Shown here piece by piece: positions 53,331 to 64,000 of a DNA stretch of 64,000 nt (position 1 is its first letter; every line of letters starts with the position of its first letter). The translations under genes were made by a program, and so were the position numbers. Source of the DNA: Halocaridina rubra (lineage: Eukaryota > Arthropoda > Malacostraca > Decapoda > Atyidae). The stretch is from NCBI GenBank assembly GCA_037179515.1, contig JAXCGZ010009453.1:1-64000 (forward strand), written 5' to 3'. A model generated the notes under the pieces. The model did no database searches, had not been told where the DNA came from, and worked only from the letters and a program-made list of their open reading frames with translations.

Positions 53331-54282
53331 ATGGATAGAGAAATGAAAGAGAATGAAACACTCAGAGAGGAAATAAGATCTTTGGAGGAAGCGAATAAAG
53401 CACAAGGGCAGGAGAGAAAGGAACTAGAAAAACGAATAAAGAAGCTGGAAGGGGAAAAGAGTGAACTAGAAACCAGAATTTCTAAACAAGAAGATAAAAA
53501 CAAACACCTGAATGACAACCTAAATGAATTAGATGTTAGTTCACTGCTCTCTTCTCAGAGAGACGAGATTTCAGCTTGGAATGTCCAGATTAAGGAAAAC
53601 ATTGAGCAGTTTAGAAATGAGTTCCACGAGCTGAATATGGAAAATGATGCCATGAAAACTTCCTTTGCTGATGCACTAAGGGGGAATGTGGCAGTAAAAG
53701 AGGCTGTAAAGATGGTGGGACTGGAAAACATACAAACAGTTGACTATAAAGAGACAGTAATCGAAAAAATTAAAGACGTTGTGATGGAAAGGGCAAACCC
53801 ACTGATCAAACAGGCACTTGATAAAGAGAAGACAGTGGTAATCTCAGGCATAAGCGAATCCCAGGAGCCAACATGGCCGGGGAGACTTGAAGAAAATAAA
53901 GCTAGGGTTGCAGACCTGATAAAAAAGCTTGGAGTAGTTTGTGGTCCTGAGGATATTGTAAACATACACCAACTAGGCAAATATTCGAGGGAAGGAAAGA
54001 TGAGACCAACAAAAGTAACCTTTGAGAGAGGGGAAACATGTAGGGAAATATTGTTGAGAAAAAAATATTCTAAAAGACCTTCAAGAATTCAAAGAAGTGT
54101 TCATTAGACAATACAGAACACAGGAAGAGATGGGAAAGATCAAAAACTTGTTGGAAGAGGTAAGAAGGTTAAATGAGGAAAGAAATGAAGAAGAGAAGAA
54201 AAATTTTCATTTCAGAGTTCTTCCAGACAAAGGGGAGATAAAGAAGATAATGACAGAAGATCAGGGGATGGGGCCTCATTAA
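53331..54282 (+). pseudogene. LINE copy B ORF1 (coiled coil plus RRM-like)
   Basis: The amino part (53331-53560) is a long Glu/Lys/Leu coiled coil (REEIRSLEEANKAQGQERKE). The second part reads TVVISGISESQEP and KMRPTKVTFERGETCREILL, as in RNA-binding ORF1 proteins. An indel at the A-rich run AGAAAAAAATATTC (54057-54070) moves the last 60 codons to another frame (54097-54282, QEEMGKIKNLLEEVRRLNEE). Confidence 0.85.
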
Positions 54283-57105
54283 GATTGTTATACACAAATG
54301 CTGATGGATTAGCTGGTAAGGCAGTAGAATTAAAAGATAGGATTCACAACAGTAAGGCAGATATAGTAGCAATTACAGAGACTAAGTTGAGTGAGGACAT
54401 AAACAGTGTCACAGTTTTTCCTAAGGGCTTCAGAATATTAAGGGTTGAAAGATCTGAGAGGACTGGTGCAGGGATAGCACTGCTCATAAGTGAAAGGATT
54501 CAAGTTGAAGAAATAAACTTGGCTATAGAAAGTGAGTTCAAGGAATATCTTGTTGCTCACATAAATACTGGGTCAGAGAGCATTATAATAACTGTTGTAT
54601 ATAACCCACCAAGGAACCAGAATTGGCTAGAAGTTTATGAGGAAAGTCATATAGGTACTATTGAAGTCATAAACTCTGTTGTTAACATGGCACGAGAGAG
54701 AAAATGTAGGATTTTTATTATGGGAGATTTTAATCATAAAGAGATAGATTGGATAAATCTTGACCCACACATTGGGGAGGACTCATTCGGGGCAAGATTC
54801 CTAGATTGCGTACAAGGGAATTTCTTACACCAACATGTAATAGAACCAACGAGGGTCAGGGGTGGGGATGAGCCATCACTACTTGATCTAGTATTCACAG
54901 ATAATGTGTTGGATATTGAAAAAATTGAGTATGAACCACCAATTGGAAAGAGTGACCACTGTGTGTTGTTGATGAAGTATATCATTGAAGATATTCTGCC
55001 TGAGAGTAGAGGCACTGAGGACATGAGGAGGAACTATCCAAAAGGAGATTACATCAAAATGAATGAGCTTTTTGCAGTTATTGACTGGAGAACCTTAGTT
55101 TACAACAAATCTGTACAAGAAATGTATGACATCTTTTGTGAGAAATATGGGAAGATAGTAGATTGCTGCATACCTGTCACCAAAGTAGGTGTAATTCATG
55201 CCAGAGAGAAATGGTTCGATAATGAGTGTAAAAGAGCTAAGGAGTGGAGAGACAAATGCTGGAAAAGGAATAGGAGAAAAAACATAAATGCCTGGCAAAC
55301 CTACAAAAGAGCAAGAAATGACTACCTACGTAAAAGGAGAGAGGTAGAGAGAGACTATGAGAGGGACATCACCAGGAAGGCTAAAGAAAATCCCAAGCTT
55401 TTTAACAGCTTTATCAGAGGGAAAATGAAGGTAAAAGAACGGGTTTTAAGGCTAAAGAGATCGGATGGAAGCATCACTGAGACGGATGAAGAGATCTGCA
55501 AAGAATTGAACAAGGAGTTTCAGTCAGTATTTACAGTAGAAAATACCCCACCCCCTCAGATTGCAGAGATAAAAGCTCACGGGCCGGCATTGGAGAACAT
55601 CAACCTTACAGCCACTGAGGTATGCAAAGCGCTGATGGATTTAGATGTTCATAAAGCTACAGGTCCTGATGACATATCCCCCCATGTACTAAAAAAATGC
55701 GCAAACTCAATATCAGTGGCACTGGGTATCATATTTAAAATGTCACTGGAGTCAGGGGAGATTCCAAGAAGCTGGACACAAGCAAATGTGATACCTATCT
55801 TCAAAAAGGGAAGGAGGGATACGGCTCTGAACTATAGACCAGTTTCCTTGACCAGCATAGTTTGCAAAGTTATGGAGAAACTACTAAGGAAACATATCTC
55901 TCTTCACTTGGAATCCTTTAACTTTTTGTCAGTGGGGCAACATGGCTTCAGAGAAGGTAGATCAACAGTAACAAACTTATTAGAATTTTATGATGAGGTA
56001 AGCCGAATCTTACAGAAAAGAGAGGGCTGGGCAGATTGCATATTCCTAGACTTCCAGAGAGCTTTTGACACTGTTCCACATGGGATACTTATTAGGAAGC
56101 TGCAAGCAATGGCTAGAATAGGTGGAAATGTGTTGGAATGGATAAAAACTTACTTAGAAGGAAGGGAACAGAGGGTTAGAGTAAGACACTCAGTGTCTGA
56201 ATGGAGAGGAGTTAGTAGTGGAGTTCCACAGGGTTTAGTTTTAGGGCCACTTTTGTTCCTTGTATATGTAAATGTCCTACCAGAGTCTGAAAATTCATTC
56301 ATGAATATGTTTGCAGATGATGCAAAGATTGTGAAGAAAGTAAAAAACGAGAACAATGGTAGATAACTACAGGAAGATCTAAATAGTCTGCATGAGTGGT
56401 CAGAAAAGTGCCTAATGAAATTCAATACTTCAAAATGTAAGGTAATGAGAATGGGTACAAGTGCAAGAAGGCCCAAGCTTGACTACTTGGTGGCTGGAGT
56501 ACAACTTCAAGAGACAGAAAATGAGAGAGATCTAGGAGTAAACATACTGGCAGATTTGTCTCCAGAAATACATATAAATGGCATAGTAAGGGCAGCATAT
56601 GCATTCTTATCAAATGTAAGGGTAGCCTGCAGGCACATGGACAAGGAGATGTTCAAAAATATTTATGTAACCTATGTGAGGCCAAAACTCGAATATGCAG
56701 CCCCCTTTTGGAATCCACACTTGAAAAAGCACATATCTAAGCTTGAAAAAGTTCAAAAGTTCAAAGACATGCCACGAAACTGGTGCCAGAAATACGCAAT
56801 CTCATTTATGATGAGAGGCTGAGGGAATTAGACTTACCATCACTCGAAGCTAGAAGATTGAGGGGGGATATGGTGAGTCTTTAAATTCCTTCAAGGTTAT
56901 GATAAAGTGGATAGGGATCGATATTTTGATATGGCTGGCACTAGAACTAGAGGTCATACTTTGAGGCTTTGTACAGAAACTTCTTTGCAGGATGTAAGGA
57001 AGTACTTTTTAGTGTAAGAGTAGTTGATACTTGCAATTGGCAAAGCGAGGAGGTAGTTAATGCTAACTTAATCCATAGTTTTAAGGACAAGTATGATAAG
57101 TATCA
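54282..57105 (+). pseudogene. LINE copy B ORF2 (APE endonuclease plus reverse transcriptase)
   Basis: Endonuclease motifs are YTNADGLAGK, VAITETKLSED, MGDFNHKEIDW, LLDLVFTDN and KSDHCVLL. The linker is basic (EWRDKCWKRNRRKN). RT motifs are NYRPVSLTSIV, HGFREGRST, LDFQRAFDTVPHG, GVPQG and FADDAKIV, with both catalytic Asp present. The frame is open for 693 codons to a TAA at 56364-56366 (GAA in copy A), then continues in frame at 56367-56822. An 8-bp insertion near 56750 finally breaks it. One of the better preserved elements in the window. Confidence 0.93.
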
Positions 57106-57190
57106 ATAAGTACAAAATGGAAACGATCAGGAAACTGGAAGTTACGAGCTTTTGGCTATTTCCCATAAGCGCAAGTAGGTTATTAGCCTA

Positions 57191-59380
<2,190 letters not shown>

Positions 59381-59390
59381 TGTGTGTGTG

Positions 59391-61360
<1,970 letters not shown>

Positions 61361-61424
61361 TATATATATATACATATACACATATACATATATATACACA
61401 TACATATACACATATATACAGAGG

Positions 61425-61568
61425 AAAACTGAAGGTAAAAGAACAGGTTTTAAGGCTAAAGAGAGCGGATGGAAGCATCACTGTGACGGATGAAGAGATC
61501 TGCAAAGAATTGAACAAGGAGTTTCAGTCAGTATTTACAGTAGAAAATACCCCACCCCCTCAGATTGC
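61425..61568 (+). mobile_element. LINE ORF2 fragment (CR1/L2-like)
   Basis: About 140 bp nearly identical to 55424-55566 of copy B, covering the linker between endonuclease and RT. It is cut off at both sides by simple sequence. Confidence 0.9.
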
Positions 61569-61569
61569 A

Positions 61570-61811
<242 letters not shown>

Positions 61812-62002
61812 AATAGGGTGGTCCAAAAGTAGGTGGACAGTAAATGATAACATTTATTTTGAGATTACGTAAAGTAGGTGGACAGTAAATGATAAAATTT
61901 ATTTTGAGATTACGCATACATACAATTATATTTACTAACACAATTATTACATTGACAACTAAATTTTATTGTGAACAATAATACAAAAGCCCTTAAATTT
62001 TA

Positions 62003-62446
62003 TCAACGCAGGTGCTCAAACTGTTTTCCATCACAATTTACACAGCTTTGAAGTCTGCCTCTTACGCTTCGACAAACATTTTTGCAAAAGTCTGTCTGGG
62101 TATTAATTTCTTGAAATGCGTCTCTTATGTAATTTTTCAAATCACCGACACTTCTTGGTTTTCGACTATAAACTTTGTCCTTGAGTACTCCCCAAAAGAA
62201 AAAATCCATCGAGGTCAAGTCCGGTGAACGTGCCGGCCAGTCAATTGGACCTCTTCGCCCAATCCATTTCTCAGGAAATATTTCATCAAGATATTCACGG
62301 ACTGTCTCAAATAACATTGTTATATTATTTTCAACAAGATGGGGCCCCTCCACATTATTCAAGAGCAGTCCGTGAGTATCTTGATGAAACATTTCCTGAG
62401 AAATGGATTGGGCGAAGAAGTCCAATTGACTGGCCGGCTCGTTCAC
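62003..62446 (-). pseudogene. Mariner-type transposase carboxyl fragment, minus strand
   Basis: Also 147 codons, and near-identical to the plus-strand ORF over its last 95 residues (WPARSPDLTSMDFFFWGVLK). It lacks the QQDGAPPH motif because the loop is read in antisense. Confidence 0.85.
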
Positions 62447-62667
62447 CGGACTTGACCCCGATGGATTTTTTCTTTTGGGGAGTACTCAAGGACAAAATTT
62501 ATAGTCGAAAACCAAGAAGTGTCGGTGATTTGAAAAATTACATAAGAGACGCATTTCAAGAAATTAATACTCGTACAGACTTGTGCAAAAATATTTGTCG
62601 AAGCGTAACAGGCAGACTTCAAAGCTGTGTAAATTGTGATGGAAAACAGTTTGAGCACCTGCGTTGA
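62224..62667 (+). pseudogene. Mariner-type transposase carboxyl fragment, plus strand
   Basis: A 147-codon ORF whose middle and end read FQQDGAPPHYSRAVREYLDE, WPARSPDLTPMDFFFWGVLK and NYIRDAFQEIN. The second catalytic Asp (QQDGAPPH) and the acidic D of SPDLTPMDFF are present, but no first Asp or DNA-binding region. The first 25 or so codons are antisense of the other arm, so this is a fusion created by the palindrome. Confidence 0.85.
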
Positions 62668-63059
62668 TATTAATTAAGGGCTTTTGTATTATTGTTCACA
62701 ACAAAATTTAATTGTCAATGTAATAATTGTGTTAGTAAATATAATTGTATGTATACGTAATCTCAAAATAAATGTAATCATTTACTGTCCACCTACTTTA
62801 CGTAATCTCAAAATAAATGTTAACATTTACTGTCCACCTACTTTTGGACCACTCCATTTCAGACTGTATGTTAACAGTTCACTTTTATTAATATACAGTG
62901 ATCCTTGGCTCTATTGCGTTTCTTCCCTCGCGAATTCACTGTACCGCGATTTTTTTTGGCAATTTTTTTTTGGGGGGGTATATGCAAAAATATTAAAATA
63001 TTAAAAAAATTAAAATTTTCAGTTTTTTCATATTTTTATTGAAAAAAAATTTCATTATT

Positions 63060-63735
63060 TAATTGATAAAAAAAAATTTATTTCCCAGCCTACGAATAAT
63101 AAAACAGTAAGAAATAGTAAAAAGACATAAATTTGAACATGTAACTCTGCACCATAGAAAGTACGATACCGGTATCAGCGCTTCGGAAAACACAAAGGGT
63201 CGCACCTATGTGAGCTAGCATATATTAATATTTCCAGTAGTTTCATGATTTTATTGATAAAAAAAACGTATTTCTTAACCTAAGAATAACAAAACAGTAA
63301 CTGCAGCATGTAAAATACGATACCGGTATCAGCGTTTCGGAAAACGAAAAGGGTCACACTTACGTGAACTAGTACATATTGAAATTTTCATCATTTTATT
63401 GTTAAAACAAGTATTTCCTAGCCTAAGAGTAATAAAACAGTTAAAAAATAGTAAAAAACATAAATATAGATATATAACTCACAGTATTGCATCATGTGAA
63501 ATACTGTCCGATAGCGTACAATGTATTGGGGTCGCACCTACGTGGGCTAGCATATATATCAAAATTTCCAATAGTTTCATGATTTCATTGATAAAAAAAT
63601 GTATTTCTTAGAATAAGAATAATAAAACAGTAAAAAATAGTAAAAAACATAAATACTAACAGTATTGCACCATGTAAAATACGATACCGGTATCAGTGTT
63701 TCGGACAAAGGCTTGCACCTACGTGAGATAGTTCA
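63060..63735 (+). repeat. Tigger 5' subterminal tandem repeat, about 4 units
   Basis: GATACCGGTATC is present near 63168, 63318 and 63684, and a diverged unit near 63505 reads GATAGCGTACAATG. Units also share TTTCATGATTTTATTGATAA and a TATTTCTTAGcctAAGAATAA-type segment. Confidence 0.85.
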
Positions 63736-63932
63736 TGGAATGCTATTGGCTGAAAGAGTGAGAGATCTGTATCATGGGGTCTGATTGGTTTTTTCATTGA
63801 AGTTTGGTTCTCCCACCATCTTCCATTATCTCGCCTCACTCGTTCAGTCTGACTAACGTGTGCGCCGTTCACGTTGTGCTTATTAATACGTTTTGCTGGT
63901 GATTTTTTTACTCGCATATTTTAACCTTTGCA

Positions 63933-64000
63933 ATGCCTCCCAAGCATCCTTCATCTTCTAAGGCTCCTGGTAGTGAGCCTAAGTGGCAAAGGAAGATGTT
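63933..64000 (+). CDS. Tigger transposase, amino end (partial at window edge)
   Basis: 22 codons from the ATG are visible (MPPKHPSSSKAPGSEPKWQR), matching the start at 30630 except Trp for Arg in the basic stretch. The frame is open to the edge. Whether the gene is intact cannot be judged. Confidence 0.75.
   Translation, partial: MPPKHPSSSKAPGSEPKWQRKM

Larger units (their letters stand above)
53290..57190 (+). mobile_element. CR1/L2-like LINE, near full-length copy (B)
   Basis: It follows copy A head to tail after a (CA)n tract. ORF1 (53331-54282) and ORF2 (from about 54282) adjoin. The 5' end near 53290 is not certain and may be truncated. The 3' end resembles that of copy A (TATTTCCCATAAGCGCAAG then (CA)n). 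It carries one frameshift in ORF1, one stop in ORF2 and an 8-bp insertion near 56750. Confidence 0.9.
61812..62870. mobile_element. Palindromic (snapback) mariner-type transposon relic
   Basis: The left end (GTGGTCCAAAAGTAGGTGGA) and the right end are inverted copies of one another, and the homology continues inward for about 490 bp per arm up to a loop near 62306-62367. Each arm holds the carboxyl end of a Tc1/mariner-type transposase. The loop keeps the single-copy stretch QQDGAPPHYSRAV. The subterminal AGGTGGACAGTAAATGATAA block is doubled on both sides. The amino half of the transposase is missing. Confidence 0.88.
62896..64000 (+). mobile_element. Tigger element entering from the right edge (5' part)
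   Basis: The terminus CAGTGATCCTTGGCTC at 62896 is preceded by TA. About four units of the 5' subterminal repeat follow (63060-63735), then the leader shared with 30660-30870 and the transposase start at 63933. The element continues beyond the window. Confidence 0.9.

Overview
This is a repeat-dense window from an animal nuclear genome, most plausibly a decapod crustacean (shrimp, crayfish or crab) or a related arthropod. That placement is inferred from long (TA)n, (CT)n and (AAT)n tracts, arthropod-type Ty3/Gypsy, CR1/L2-like, DIRS-like, Tigger and mariner elements, and multi-kilobase introns packed with transposons. No database search was possible. Nothing prokaryotic is present.

The one intact-looking host gene is a class II CPD photolyase on the minus strand, running from the ATG at 41403 to the stop at 1263. 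Ten coding exons with GT/AG borders and compatible phases give a 1650-nt reading frame (549 residues) spread over about 40 kb. Introns 3 (11.3 kb) and 8 (22.0 kb) hold most of the transposons in the left two thirds of the window.

Intron 8 (2046-24073) holds: tRNA-like SINE units; two inverted-arm composite elements with CAGTG ends (3908-8064 and 10049-16446); a 1.6-kb element made of Tigger ends around a 160-bp minisatellite (4224-5844); a nearly intact Mag-like Ty3/Gypsy element with 368-bp LTRs (10309-15454); several copies of an unclassified DNA element (family B); and a long-LTR retroelement with a tRNA-Lys-type primer-binding site and a gag relic. Around 9.8-16.9 kb three insertions are nested: family B contains a composite element, which contains the Gypsy element.

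Intron 3 (27930-39244) holds an array of degenerate copies of the exon-4 acceptor region, a decayed duplicate of exon 4, a 2.8-kb Tigger with a broken transposase, a degraded LINE, a second copy of the long LTR and a DIRS-like relic.

Upstream of the photolyase (41.4-64 kb) there is only mobile DNA: a degraded repeat-type gene split by a LINE, a head-to-tail run of CR1/L2-like LINE copies, three further members of the Tigger system (58.1-59.4, 59.5-61.0 and 62.9 kb to the window end), and a palindromic mariner relic.

The strongest candidates for something not routinely described are: (i) the Tigger family, in which one subterminal unit is present once in the coding copy, twice in a deletion derivative and about eight to nine times in transposase-less derivatives; (ii) a mariner snapback palindrome with near-identical 147-codon ORFs on both strands; and (iii) the photolyase exon-4 acceptor being one member of a tandem repeat array. 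I saw no evidence of a new enzymatic or defence system.
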